A DNA stretch of 64,000 nucleotides from Elysia chlorotica (Eukaryota > Mollusca > Gastropoda > Plakobranchidae), in contig RQTK01000076.1 in the NCBI GenBank assembly GCA_003991915.1, positions 369,763 to 433,762 of the forward strand, read 5' to 3'. The position numbers and the translations under genes were made by a program. Shown here in pieces: positions 15,120 to 28,347 of the stretch (positions are counted from its first letter, which is position 1; each line of letters opens with the position of its first letter). The notes below the pieces were generated by a model. It searched no databases. It was not told the DNA's origin and worked only from the letters and a program-made list of their open reading frames with translations.

Positions 15120-15370
15120 CTGCCAAGAAACATCACTGTGACTTCAAAGCAGGCGCCTATCTGGTATTTTTCTGACCCGAGTTCCGGCTCATGGCATGTC
15201 TCTGACTCTCTCTGCTCGAGCAATCGTGACAACTTTCATGTCAACCCAGGGGGAACTTCGTGGGACTGTGACCGGGAACTTCCGATGATACGGCCGTAGG
15301 CCTGGGAGCCATTGTAGGCCATGTTCAGACACCGCCCTGAACACACTGTCGATACATGCTCAGTCAGGCT
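15120..15370. other. GC-richer non-coding block
   Basis: It stands out from the AT-rich surroundings with a mix of CCGG, CGGCCG and GTGACC words. Short frames on both strands are open, but none has splice borders or recognisable protein. It could be a regulatory element or an old coding relic. Confidence 0.3.
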
Positions 15371-15998
15371 ATCGTTTTGCCGAATATCACAAAATGTCAA
15401 ATACCCATTTGGATCATTGCTCTTGAAATAGCTTGTTGATGGGTCTACAAACGGTTATATCAAAAGCTATTTAAACTTTCAAAAAATGGTGTTCTGGTTC
15501 TCGATGAATAATTTATGACATGTTAATCTTCGACATTCAAAATCGTCTTGTTTATGACAATAAAAATCAAATTTCGTGCGTGAAAACAGGCTATAAATGC
15601 ATCACTATTAATTTCTAAGTGAAAACCACGTTATTTATACTGTAGTATCAGGGAGTTATAGACATTTATAATTACTCAACGTTCAAATTTTGCACACCAA
15701 AGTGCTACCTTTAGTTGTAATAAGTAGGGTTTTTTTCCAGTTTCCATAATCCACTTTCGCAATAAGCGAACAGTGATAAATGTTCTGCAGTTGCTTTACC
15801 TATCAGCAGTCTGGTGACGGTAGCACCAGCACTAGATCTAGCACCAACCACAGAGGCAGAACGGGTAGCTAAAGAGGACTTGCGATTATGGACCTATCAT
15901 GAAAACGAGGACGATAGGTACAGAAATCTCCACCGACTCTCGATCATAGATAGCTATATCCTTAACTTGCGGAGTCAATAAATGATCAGAAAACATCA

Positions 15999-16373
15999 TG
16001 TCTAAGGAGTTAGCCCAAAAGTAAGACAACTTGGTCTCCCAATTGGGAGATCCCCGGTTCGAAACACAAGATCGATCCAAAAGTTTATTTGTCCAATTTT
16101 GTCCCCAATCGGTTGAGTCGGTGTCAGTGTTATGGTGGCAAACCGAGACAGAAGTCCATGGGTGGGTGCACAAAGAAGATGTACTAGTAGCTCACAACGT
16201 CGTAACAATACAAAAAAGAAGGCTTACGACGAGACGTAAGCTGCGCCATGTTTACGCATTTTACGCCAGGTCTCTTCGCACGGTCTCTGTGTGGCAGCAC
16301 GTAAAATTGTCAGACGTTTTTCTTAGGGTACAACCACAATAACAGCTTACATAGTCCTGACGTTGGACGTTAA
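15999..16373 (+). mobile_element. Diverged SINE copy
   Basis: The tRNA-like head has gttagcccaa and ccggttcgaaac. The diverged body shows ggttgagtcggtgtcag and cacgtaaaattgtcagacg, with the end gttggacgttaaacc. Extra sequence sits inside the body. A second 3' fragment follows at 16436-16497 (cttggggcccgtccacaa). Confidence 0.7.
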
Positions 16374-16799
16374 ACCAGCTCAACAGGACTCAAGATCTCC
16401 CAGCATTACTTGTTTACTTGTGCATGCGTACGTTTAAGTCTTGGGGCCCGTCCACAAAATATCCTATGACGTTGAACCTTAAGGGAATAAGCAAGTAAGC
16501 GACCAACCAAAAGGCCTCATTCTGATATATCTTATCGTCCCGTGTATCGCAAAGCCTATAACATTGTGGACGGGTGTCGGCAGCGCTGAGTCCAGCGACC
16601 CACTGACTACATGCCGACAGATCCAAGCAAACTTTCCCTGAGAGCGTAGTGATAACCCAGGCTTGGCCGGCTCACCTTGCTAGTCCCTGTGTCAACAGAG
16701 GCAGCTCCTAGTCCTCGAACCCCCAGGAATTCTCATCTGTTCTTTTATTCTCTCTATTCTGGTTTCGTCGAGGTATATGGAGATATACACTTCATTAGT

Positions 16800-17033
16800 C
16801 AGTCTCTCTGATTCTCTTTTTCTCTTTAACTCTTTATTTTTTCTCTCCTTCTCTCTCTCTCTCTCTCTCTCTCTCGTCATCTCTCTCTTCTTTTCTCTTC
16901 CCCTCTCTCTCTCTCTTTTCAGCTCTCTTCTTCTCTCTATCTCTTTCTCTCTATATCTCTCTCTTCAGCTCTCTCTTCTTTCTTTTCCTCTTTCTCGCTC
17001 TCTCTCATCATCTCTCTGCCTTTTTCTTTTCAT
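16800..17033. repeat. CT-rich low-complexity tract
   Basis: Imperfect (CT)n with a pure run near 16850-16875. Confidence 0.9.
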
Positions 17034-17129
17034 CTATAAATTTTGATTTTTTTTTATATCTTTACCTGATCGAGTGTCTGATTGCCTGTCTTAAGTATCT
17101 ATCTGTTTGTTTGTCTTAAACCTGTCTCC

Positions 17130-17416
17130 ACATAAGCATTCATTCATGGGTACCACGATTACATAATAAAATTGCATGGTGTTGAAACCCTTCCTCTGGC
17201 CAAACATAGCAAATAAAGATTGAATTAAAACACCCATGCTAAATATCACCTATAAGTTAAACTGATATTTTAAAAAAAACAACTACCGGAATATTTTTGA
17301 AATCCTGTAGTAAAAAGGCGGCTTTTGTGACGGCTGCTAAGTTTGATCCTTAACGTCCAAGCTCAATACTTACTGGGCTACATTGTGGGAGGGCCCCAAG
17401 ACTAACATCCTTAAAA
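17130..17416. repeat. Dispersed duplication, copy 1
   Basis: The segment starting at cacataagcatt and ending at aagactaacatcctta is repeated at 17899-18210 with roughly 15-20% difference by eye. It contains a 3' SINE fragment in reverse orientation (cttaacgtccaagc), so the duplication followed that insertion. Confidence 0.75.
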
Positions 17417-17898
17417 AAAGTAAAAGCCCGATTACTTTGTACCTAATTGCGTATTTACAGCCATACATGTTTAAGTGATAACGTATATTTTCGAGCCAGT
17501 TATATCAATTTTGAATTTATTTCAAGACCCTATAATTGTTTTAGCAAGTTTAAAACCGATTTTTTTGTCGAAAATTGATTTGCTTAAACTGTGCGAGTGA
17601 TATAATATTATTGAAAAAACATTTTTTTTTAGCAAAATAGATCTTTATAATGTTAAAGTTCACTATGCGTTTCTGTAACATAGAGGTTGCTTCTTGACAC
17701 AGTGTTGTCTAAATACAGAATTGCATTGAAGTTTCCGTATTTCGAAGTAAAAAAGATTAAAGATCAACGCCACATTTTTTATTTTTCAAATCAAATTTTG
17801 TTTTTAAAATTGTCGCTTCCCTTCTCGTTCATCCATTTCATTTTAACCCCATTATTCTCTCCATTATAATCTTTGTATTGTATTAACTCCTTATTTAC

Positions 17899-18210
17899 CC
17901 ACATAAGCATTCTATTTGGATTTCGTAATACAAATGCATAGTTCTGCAATATTTCCTTTTGCGAAACGTGTTATTGTTAGACATAGCAAAAGAAAATTCA
18001 TAACCTGCAGTTGTATCGCATTAAAACACCCATGCTAAATATCACCGACAAGTTATAGATATTAAAAAAAAACCCAAAACCGAAATATTTTTGAAATCCT
18101 GTAGTAAAAAGGCGGCTCTCTTGACGGCTGCTAATTTTGTTTCTTAACGTCCAAGTTTAGCACCTACTGGGCTATATTGTGGGAGGGTCCCAAGACTAAC
18201 ATCCTTAAAT
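17899..18210. repeat. Dispersed duplication, copy 2
   Basis: This is the partner of 17130-17416. The SINE fragment here continues further, to about 18275, than in copy 1, showing more of the body (tctcagtcgatcacatta). Confidence 0.75.
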
Positions 18211-18529
18211 TTTAGGTGGTACCATACAGAGTCAGAAACTTATGTCTCAGTCGATCACATTATTGACACCTACCAAACCAGTAAGCGACAAATATTTTTT
18301 GCACAAACGTGCAATCGTAAATTGCTATAAGCTTTACGGCATACATTATTGTACATTTTTGTCACTTGGTGTATGTTTGTCTATTGCAAAGTTTTGTGGC
18401 TTCCGGATTTAATGGTCGTCTTTTGTTCGATTTGTATGATTTCCACAATCCATGATAGCGAGTAACTCAGAGGGACTTAGTAAATTAATAGTATTAATAC
18501 CCTAGCCACTGTATTGACTTCTCTTGTCA

Positions 18530-18780
18530 GGAGCGTAGTGGTCTAGTGGTGCAGACCATGCTCTCTCTTAGTGTCCAGAAGATTGTGTGCCAGCGAATCT
18601 ACAAATTAAGTTTTTCATTCCCACAAAGCGCAATCATTTTTCAGCCATTTACAATTATAGCCTTCTTTTAACCACTGTGGACAAAAACCTTAAATTCAGG
18701 CTCTACTTAAGAATCAAACAGGGACCATGCGAATGAAAGCCTCAGCACTCTGCCACTTGAGCCAACTCGGGATATCAAAA
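18530..18780. mobile_element. Two facing tRNA-like heads, probable SINE remnants
   Basis: On the plus strand, gtagtggtctagtggtgcag at about 18535 resembles an A box. On the minus strand, gttggctcaagtggcagagt and tgtttgattc (about 18770 back to 18700) resemble A and B boxes. Neither completes a tRNA. Confidence 0.4.
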
Positions 18781-19780
18781 ATGGCTTGAAGACATGCGCC
18801 TTCTGGTCAGTTAAAGTGATCTATGAGAGAGCCAGTGTGAAAGTTGTCAACGGGCAGCCTTTAAACGACTGTTACTCCACAGTCGCACAGGGGAAAGAGA
18901 GATATCAAAGATAAAGACAGGAAACCCCGTGCTTTCCGTTTATATTAGCCCTGCTACTTGACAGTCACTGGTGATTCAAGAATCTATTACCAAGGACTTA
19001 GAGCTTTCTCCGATGCTTTCCGTCAATGAAGCTCGCAGAGTCTTTAGCTGAGAATTAAATGGATCTAAATCATTAGACTTAACCTGAGTGTTTGGAAGCG
19101 CAGAGCTTAGCACTAGCTGCTTTTGCAGTAAGATAGTATACAACAAGATATTTCAGGCGTGCTTGGTTTTGTACATCAAGCAATTGAAATTAGGCACAGG
19201 TTATCAGGACTGATCAAAAGGTATGTTTATGACATTTTCTACATGCCGTATTCTGCTATTTTAATTTTAGATCTTTAGATTTAATTTAAATGCCAGAGAA
19301 AAATTAAAATAGGGTTTCTGACAGAACTATAACATTAAAATTTTCTAAAATGACAATTATCCAAATAATTAAAATCACCTGGTGTTCATATCGCTAGTTT
19401 CTGCTGTTTTGAATGACAATTCGACCTTTTAATCGCTCGGTGATGTGTTGTTCAGAATTAAAATTGTGAATTGGCAGAATGATAGGGTGTTTACTGTTCT
19501 GTGTTTTTGAATACGCAAAATGGTATTCTGCTATAGATAATTATGAGATGCAAAATTAAATACAGAAAAGGAAGGCAAAGTTTTGAAATTTTTCTTTTTT
19601 AGTTTATCCGTGCGGATATTATGCAAACATAGTTGAAAATGGGTAATGTATAAGTAAGTGAAGAATTAAAATCCTTAAGAAAGTAAGTATACATTTCTGG
19701 AAGTGATTTTACTAGGAGATGGATAACCAGTGATAACTATTTACAAAGTGAAACACACATGTCATTGGATGAGAGAAGAG
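18781..19780. other. Intergenic, nothing recognised
   Basis: AT-rich single-copy-looking sequence without supported frames. Confidence 0.6.
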
Positions 19781-20100
19781 TGTTGTTGTTGTTGTTGTTG
19801 TTGATTGTTGTTGTTGTTGTTGTTGTTGTGTTGTTGTTGCTTGTTGGTTGTTGTTGGGTTGGTTTAACGTCCAACAGCAGCACTATATAGGCTATATTGT
19901 GGACGGGTCCCAAGACGACTCTGACAATTTTATGTCCTGCCACACACGAGACAGGGCGGGGATACCATGACTCCTGTCTCAGTCGGTCACATTATACTGA
20001 CACCGACCCAAACCAGTAGGGAACGCAACAGCCAGGATTCGAACTTGGGACCTTTTGCGTCGGAAGCCGATGTTCAACCCTGGAACACCGCGCTCCCCAA
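19781..20100 (-). mobile_element. SINE copy with (CAA)n tail
   Basis: The body at 19861-20100 is a full copy in reverse orientation with the head ggattcgaacttgggacc. The (TTG)n tract at 19781-19858 is its 3' simple-repeat tail read from the other strand, which shows how this family ends. Confidence 0.8.
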
Positions 20101-21529
20101 GGGGGTATCAAACATCGTAACAAGATCAAAATATATATTAGCATAATTAGTGCTATTAAGTAAAACAACGATAAATTAATTAGCTTAGTGAACAATACTC
20201 AATAGTAATTTATTTTAGGTACGGTTAACTTTGTTACTGTTCCGTATGTCCTTGCAGCCACACAAAAAAACGACTTTTAAACCTAGGAGATATGATCTTG
20301 CAAATTGTTAATTTACCCGACATGTGTGTTTTACTTTGTAAATCCAACTGCTTAAAAGTAGCAAAACGTGGATTCTGAATCTTTCAATGTTACATTTCTT
20401 TGTATGATGCTGAGAAGATCGCAACGTAATGGTACTTGAAGCATGAAATTAATAATAAAAAAAGATCAACATATAAAACTATACTAAAAAAAAACAACAA
20501 AAAAAAACGTTGAGCTTCAAGGTGATATGCTCCACTTAACGGACAAACCCAGCTCAAAACTTCTAATGCTCCGAAAACATTTATCAATTTTTGGAAAGGG
20601 ATGAAAGAATTTTGCAATGAATAAAACACTGTTTCTCCATCTATAAAAAGGCATATTTTGCACATCGCATTATTCGTGATATAAAAAGACAAGATCAGTG
20701 CAACAGATACATAATTTTATATTCCCCAATGCCACAACCAGTAAACCATTCCATTTATGTGAGCTCGAACAAAGGAATACTGTAGTACGAGTCCTCGGTT
20801 AATTCATGCTAGCTTCTTCGAGTTTGTGAAGAAAAAACACACACAAAAAAACACATTAAAAAAACAACAGAATACGCGTCCAGGCGCATGATTTTTTACA
20901 ACCAGCAAAATTAATTCTCTCTTAAATGTATTTTTCGTTCCATAAGCTGAGAATGAAGAGTGGGCTGGCCTGTTCTAAAGATTGTAATTTTATAGATTCA
21001 CTGTATCTCTTTTCCCCAGTTAAGTGTACATGATTGTGTCGTTACCTAAATTTCCCTAAAGATAAAAGGTAGTATATTATCAAAATTCCATGTTCGTCGG
21101 CAATTTACATAAACACATTATCTCTATTACTAAGCCAAAAACAGAATGCAGCCTTAAAATAGCGATACATATAAAAACATTAATAAAATTATTTTGAATT
21201 TTATAACATTGGGCGTCAGAGGTCTCTTCTTCTGTTCTTATAAGTTAATTTTCAAATGCCCCAATCTTTTAAATGTTCATTTTAGTCTCATCGATGTAAC
21301 AAGCAGTCTGTCCCATAACTTTTGCGCCAGTGTTGTATTTGAAGACCATATTGTTTGCTTGAGCTGGGACGTGTCTAAGGGAATTGTTGCAAAAAAATGT
21401 TCAAAAAATGATAGTGAGGTGAAAAGAACTCGTTGTGTTTTTACGTGTTTTTAAATGGGCATTACAAAAATCATCTTCATCATAACCAACATCATGAAAG
21501 TTACTACTGCGATACTATTATTATCATCA
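20101..21529. other. Intergenic, nothing recognised
   Basis: AT-rich, with A-runs near 20485-20510. No supported gene. Confidence 0.6.
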
Positions 21530-21582
<53 letters not shown>

Positions 21583-22440
21583 NNTTTTAATTTTTTTTTT
21601 AATATGTTTTTTAGTATTAGTATTATTATGTTTGACATGCCTTACTCACTTAGTGTTAAATCATTTACAGTGCGAATATAATTGACTTTGTCATTTTCCT
21701 TGTTTCTGTCTTTTCAATTTCATTTTTAAGTACTTCCTAAAGACGCGGGTTAGTAAAAGGTATGAATTGTATTAATGTTGGTTTCGGTAATTTCTTTGAT
21801 TGATTTGAGCAGTGCTCTAAAGATTAAACGCTGAGGTATCGATTGGGGCATTGAGTAATAGCATGTAAGGCCAACGAAATAAACAAACTTTTGCATTTTT
21901 TACCTAAGTGAGGCGTGTCGTAAAGAAATACTAGGCTTACATTTATAGACTAGTATTTTCGTAGGCTGAACAAAAAGTAATTACTGAATATTTTTCAATC
22001 TCGGCTATGATACTAACATAAAGTAAATGCATAAATGGGTTGACTGCAATCATTTCCGTGATGTTGCATGTTATTTTAGGTAACCTCGAGCTTTGATTTG
22101 TTTTCGCATTGAACGGCATCTTGATATTATTTTTCAATTCTGATGTGATTTTCAATTTTTTTTAATTAATGTATACGGTCACTCAATTTAAATTCGTAAA
22201 TAGGGCAATCTTTAAAGCTAGATTTTTATCAAACCGTTTTTCTTCTTTTAGACATAGGGAAAGGCGTACAATTTCATTCGTTTTTCCCACAATCTATATC
22301 ATTCTCTACTTGCAGTATTTTTTATCGAGTTTTATACCAATACTTATTTGGCTTTGTCATGTATCGCCTCAAAAGGAATATACATACTTAATACTTGAAT
22401 CTCTTTATAATTATCTCCCTCTATCTCTCACACACTCTCT
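21530..22440. repeat. Tandem duplication of about 0.9 kb, copy 1
   Basis: The unit begins with an (ATT)n run, which contains the 2-base gap. It carries recognisable blocks such as gttaaatcatttacagt, gctctaaagattaaacg, tgttattttaggtaacct and tataccaatacttatttggc, and ends in a CT tract. Every block recurs in order about 870-890 bases downstream. No coding potential was seen. Confidence 0.8.
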
Positions 22441-22449
22441 CTCTCTCTC

Positions 22450-23340
22450 AATTATTATTATTGCTGTTGTTATTGTCGTTTTTGCTATTGTTTATAGATT
22501 TGAAAAACATGCTTCACTCACTACGTGTTTAATCATTTACCGTCCAAATTGTACTAACTTAATTACTTTTCTTTTCTCTTTCTTTTCCATTTAACTTTCA
22601 CTACTAAAGACGTGTGCTTGTAATAAGTATGAATGTATTTCGGTGGCTTTCGGTAATTTCTTTCATAGATTTGAGCAGTACTCTAAAGATTAAACGTTGA
22701 TTTATTGGTTGAGGGATCCAAAAATAACAGGCAGGTTCAACGATATAAACAAAATTTTGCATTTAGTACCTGTATAGACTAGTAGGCTGAATAAAAAATA
22801 CTAACTAAACATTTTTTGTCTCAACTATGATACTAATGTAAAATGAATAGATCACTAGAACCCTTCTTATGAAAAAATGTGTTGACTGTAGTCATTTCAG
22901 TCACGTTGCCTGTTATTTTAGGTAGCCTTGAGCCTTGGTTTTTACTCACGTTGAATGTCATCTCGATATCTTTTAGATATAATATAATTTAGATTGATAA
23001 AATGTTGATATTAAATCAATGTAAATTCGTAATCAGTGGAGTCTTTGAATCTGAATTTATATCAAACTTTCTTTCTTCTTCTTGTAGCCACAGTGGACAG
23101 ACGAGAAAACGGAGGGGGGGGGGGGGGAGGCTTGATTTTTTTTTGTTTTTTTAGCTTGAATTTTTATTCGTTTTTCCTACAACCTTTTTTGTCTCTACTA
23201 CAGTATTCTTTATTTTTAAGTTTTATACCAATACTTTTTTGGCTTTTTCATATATTTACATATTTTTTCAAAAGAAATATGCATATTTAACACTTGATTC
23301 CCTTTCTAATTATCTCTCGCTCTGTCGATTACATATATGC
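22450..23340. repeat. Tandem duplication of about 0.9 kb, copy 2
   Basis: This is the second copy of the same unit, with small insertions and deletions, for example a poly-G run at about 23112-23128 and an extra stretch near 22850. It ends where the long CT-rich tract begins. Confidence 0.8.
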
Positions 23341-23632
23341 AATCTCTATGTTTCTCGATGTCTCTATCTCTATCTCTCTCCGTTTCTTCCCATCACACAT
23401 CTCTTTCTTTGTTTCTCTCTCTCTCTCACTCTTTCTATCTTTTTCCATACACTATCCCTGTTTCTCTCTGTATATCTCCCCCCCCCTTCTTTCTCTCTCT
23501 GTCTCTATCACGAATAGTTTACACACACACTCTCTCTCTCTCTTTTTCTCTCTCCCTCGCTCTCTCTTTCTTTTTCCATAAATTCTCTCCCTCTCTTTCT
23601 CTCTCCCCCTCTCTCTTCTAGCTCTCTTAAAA
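23340..23632. repeat. CT-rich low-complexity tract
   Basis: An imperfect (CT)n with CCC and CACA interruptions. The open frames in it are compositional only. Confidence 0.85.
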
Positions 23633-23879
23633 AATGAGAAGTACATATTATTCATAAAGGAAATTTCTGCCGTGTGTGTGTGCTGGGTAACGGGCGAACT
23701 CACGGTTGCCCAAGCGCTGCGCTCCTGATAAGACCGGACAAAGAAAGACGAGGTGGGGCCGTCCACCATCGGTCACTTGTCTAAATACTGGACGGCAACG
23801 ATTTGATTAAGTTTACAGAGCTTGGTAAACTTTCACCGCTACGTCTAGATTAAGATTACTGTAGCGCCTAGTCCTAACG

Positions 23880-24720
23880 GACTTCTTGTTCAGGTCTTCT
23901 GTACCATGTACTTACAACTACTCAGGTTTAAACCCAATCTGTTTAAGTTAAACCACATCTGCTGAGATGCGATCTTTTTTTCAGGTGATACCGAAAATTG
24001 TTCTGCCTTTGTATCAATCCTTAGATTCCAATAGATTATAGAAGTTAGCAACAAGCTAAAAATTTCTTTTACTCTGGGCTACTGTCCTGTTAAGGTGCGA
24101 TGTTCTTTAGACGCTACCGAAGATTTTTTTTAGCAATTTTTTTTTGTCAAATTCATCCTTACATTTCAAAAGATTACAGAAGGTAACAATATGCTAACGC
24201 ATTTTTTCCTGGGCCCCTGTCCTTACCACTGCTAAGGTTTAACCCAACCTCTTTTAGTTCGAACCACATCTGTATATCTCTATAAGATGTGACCTAAACC
24301 TATCAGTAATTTCCGAAGTTCCTACTGCGCATTGAATAACTTAAAGATTTTAAAAGGTTACAATAGTTAACAATGTACAAGGGCACTTCTTGTGTTTATA
24401 TCATGTCCTTCCCAATACACAGTATCAAACTTATATGTTTAACTTAATATACCTGTCTGTTATGCGACCTTTTTTCAGATGATTTCAAAGTTTCCTATGC
24501 ATATTGATCAGCTCAAAGATTTCAGTAGATTGCACCAATCCGCCAACGCACTCCGTGTCTAGTATCCTGTATTTTGCGAGACCCAGGTCGAACCTGGTCC
24601 GTTTAAAAAGGGATTGTCTTACAGGTGTTGTCTCAAGCTTCTTTTACGTTTTAATTTCAAAGATCTAACAATTTCGTTCCGTATTCTAAATAAACAGGAG
24701 TCGCTGATGCTTGTTTCAGA
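23880..24720. repeat. Degenerate tandem array, units of about 150-200 bases
   Basis: About five units share an ordered set of blocks: tactgtcct / gggc, aggtttaaccc, gaaccacatctg, gatgcgac, tttttcagatgat, ttcaaagattt and gttaacaa. Units start near 23886, 24090, 24225, 24400 and 24560. Copies are strongly diverged, so the array is old. No open frame runs through it. Confidence 0.65.
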
Positions 24721-27700
24721 AATTTTGATTACACATTAATTTAAAAACATAACATTACAGGAAGCTACCCCCTCGCTGGAAGTTATATGGATTAATGTTA
24801 AGCGTTGATATTAGTTTGTTATTTTTCTGTTGTTGTTGTTTTTTTTGGTCATTCCCTGATTGAGCTTACTGGTTAGAAGAAAAATGTTTCGAACAATAAA
24901 CAAAATCTTGGAATTATTTTTACACGAAACTATTTTGTTTAAAGACAAGCCTTAGTTTGTCACTGCAATAAATAGTGCGGATCAACACAACTTCAGAAAA
25001 GGGATCTCGATCATATTATGATGGATTTTGTGTCACATACACATATCCTCCATCCCATGCGCGTTCTGCTTCGGGTGAAAGCACATGTACAATGGACTGA
25101 ACGTGGAATTATCCATCATTATCTATAAAAACCGTTGAGCCAAGAAATTCATATTAGGAAATAGTGACACATGCATGAACCTGCAATTTTATTGTCATTA
25201 CGCCTGGGATGCTATAAATAATTACAATCACAATGATTAATAATGAAGCGCTAAATACAATACTCATTGTAATACACTTTTGGGGCAAATAATTAATGTC
25301 CTTGACATAAATAACTAAGCTGATCATGTACAAACCGAACTCTACAATCAATGTGCTCAAGATAGTTACTGTATCTGATGGTCTTTAAATAGGAAATATG
25401 AGGCATCTGGTACATTTATACTTCTTTTTTATGCTGCTTTTCAAAGTCATAGGGTACAAAATATAATAGACATTAAACAAAGGAAATATCTCCAAACGAA
25501 CTCACGCTCACGTCTAGCTAAAGATCGCATGATTTAAAAAAAAATCTTTTGTAACAAAAGGTTAACTTCTAAAAATCCCGATTTCATTCGTGTTATGTAC
25601 TTCGTGACTGCTATAATTATGTAGCTCAAAATGTTTAACTAGACAGTAAAATGGTTGCATTGCTCTTTCAAAATGTGTATTCATAAATAGAGTACTTCAG
25701 TAGCATTTAATTTGGTTTACTTGAGGTAAAGTTTTCAAATTTGTAGACCTTTTATTTTCCGGTCAAAATTTAAGCATTGACGACGTGGTTGCCGATTTCT
25801 AAAAAATTATTTTTTTAGTAAAGTCAAAACAATCTTTTTAAACCTTGCGGCACTAACATCCATTTGTTGAAGGCCACAAATAAAAGGTGCCGTCGATACT
25901 AAAGAAATTAGGTAGCTTTCTAAAATATTACACTTTTAGAACGTTGTGAACTTATCATATTAATAATATAAAGTAAAATAAAAGTATATTAACAAGACGT
26001 GAACACTGATATTCTCGGAAGGAAATAGGTGCAAATATTTGGTTCTAAATCCCTTACCTCAAAGTCTTTAAACAATTCGTCCATGTGTGATGATAGCGTT
26101 GTATCAATGAAGCTCGATAAATGTAGAAAATTTGATGTAGCACTATGCCAAAATAATAATAATTACCTCGTATTATCAACATTCGAACTGCTTTGCATGT
26201 AATATACTTTCGGTCAGTCAAAGACAGTGCAATGCATGCTGCCGATTTCTCTATTAAGGATTTGACTTATGCTGATGAGATATTATTTTCAACTTATTTT
26301 TTGAGGGGTGATAGGCCCGCTACTATCTCACTGCATTTTTGTTCTTTGGTGTAATTGAATTAAAGACCGAACAAGTCTTGAAACGTTCGATTGGAGTGCT
26401 GTGGCAGAGGCTGATGAATTCTCAGCATGAGTGTTCTCCATTTTTCGGCCAACTGACTGTCAACTTTCTGTGCAATACAGCGTCAGTAGTTTTCAATAAA
26501 TTTTAAGAAAGTTACACGACCAATGATTTAAAAGAAAAAATTATTATAGAGAACTATCTGAAAGATATTTTTCGATGTTTGTGTATTTAATAGGTAAATA
26601 GATAGCCAAAACAGTATACTATTTTATAATAATAATAGTACGAGAAGGAAGAGAAAAAGGAGACAAAGAAGAAGATTGAGGAGAAATTAGGAAGTCAGTC
26701 AGTGAGACAGAAAAGGGATCAGGATACAACTTAATAAGAGAAGAAATAACACACAAAAAAAACAGAAACAATATTTGGTTGTAAGAAACGAAGAGTTTAG
26801 TAAGATCATTCAAGCTTATTTGATAAGCTGGCGGCCTAACTGTTTCACACCAGTTCTCTCATTTTGAGGATATCCCTACAATAATCTTGAAGAAAACTTG
26901 TGTTACCCCAGTCTTACAAGGTATTCGATCGATCTGTACCGTTCTGTTCATTAAATTCACTTCTCCCCACCGCCATCTCTCACCGCCAAGTTGCACTGTA
27001 ATTTATTAGGACGGCGGCTTTTACAAGAATACTGGCCTGTCGCGTGCCTTCAACAGACGGACTCGAAACATTTATTACTTCCAAAGGGACACGATAAGGA
27101 AGGGTAGAGTCCAATGGGAAACTTGGAACCACCAGTCTAGACCTCGCAGAGAGGTTCCCAGAGTTTGAAAAGTTTCAGTCTTTCCCAAGATTGCGTTCGT
27201 TCTTCCAGTCGTGTTGATAATAATCAAAGGAAAAGAACGTCAGGCTTAAAAGTCCCATTTGTACTACAGTTAACGTGAAAGCTATTGCAGATTTCCACGG
27301 ATGTACGATTTTCGATTTGATACAAGTACAAGTAACTTTTTCAGAGGAAAGATAACTTTAGAAAATAACAAAATATTGAGTTTGCGTTACTTAACGATTG
27401 AGCTTTGATTATTCTTTAAATAGTCTTTTAGTGTCATTGTGTATGCCCGTCCACACGTTTCTAAATTTAAATCTCATATTGAAATCTTTGTGAAAACTAA
27501 AACTCCAAAAATCCTATATAATAGTCCTAGCAAACTTGATATTTTAAAAGCTGGAAAGAGACTGCGATATTTTTTAAATATCAAAGACGAAAATTTAAAA
27601 TCAAATTTATTATTCTGCCACAAATAGTACAAATAGAAATGTATAATCTAAGATTTGGTGTCGACCCTACCAGATATTCCCAATAAGGACACCTGGTTTT

Positions 27701-28337
27701 AGTGATTTTCAAGAGGCAAAGTTGAGTACGTTTCTTTCGTTACTATTATTATTGGCATAAATTTGCCCAAGAATATCACCACAAGACATCGAAGGTTTTA
27801 ATTGGTAAGGATATTGAGTTGTTTGAAACTTAATCATTTACACATTCAGAAATTTTATCTTAAAATTAATGCGAAAAGTTCTTATTTAAAATTTGATTTA
27901 AAGGTACCACAAAAGTATCTATAGAAAAATAATGTTCGTCATCTGTAAAACTAGTCAAAGAAACACATCGGTGGTGTAGCTCTGGTACTGTAACAGAACA
28001 TAAGCTCATTATATCAAAATGAAAGCCAAAATATTAGCTTCTACAAAAAGTGAATAATTATAGAAAGGACACGTAGCAGACATAATGTTTAACCGATATA
28101 GCTTTGTTGGTCACGATTTAAGTTAAAGAACTAGCACACCAAACAAAAAGTGCAGAAGAGAGAAGAAATTATATCATATCATATGCAAACCTTTATGTAT
28201 TTAGATATTTAGTTCGTCTATTTTTCACTTTTTTTTTAGTTCTACAACGAAGGACAAAACGGATTTTAAACTATCCGAGTCACTCTACATGCTCTATATT
28301 AATACATTAATCTTCCATCTTGTTAAAGAGTGGAGCT
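24721..28337. other. Upstream flank of Xlox, no gene seen
   Basis: Mostly AT-rich. A GC-richer stretch at about 26930-27230, 1.7-2 kb before the Xlox start, contains TTTATTAC and TTTATTAGG words of the kind bound by Cdx/posterior homeodomains. Such short words are expected by chance, so this is only a candidate enhancer. A GA-rich patch lies at 26640-26720. Confidence 0.4.
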
Positions 28338-28347
28338 GTTGTTGTTG

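Noticed and set aside
16031-16342. 103-codon plus-strand frame
   Set aside because: Lies wholly within a diverged SINE copy.
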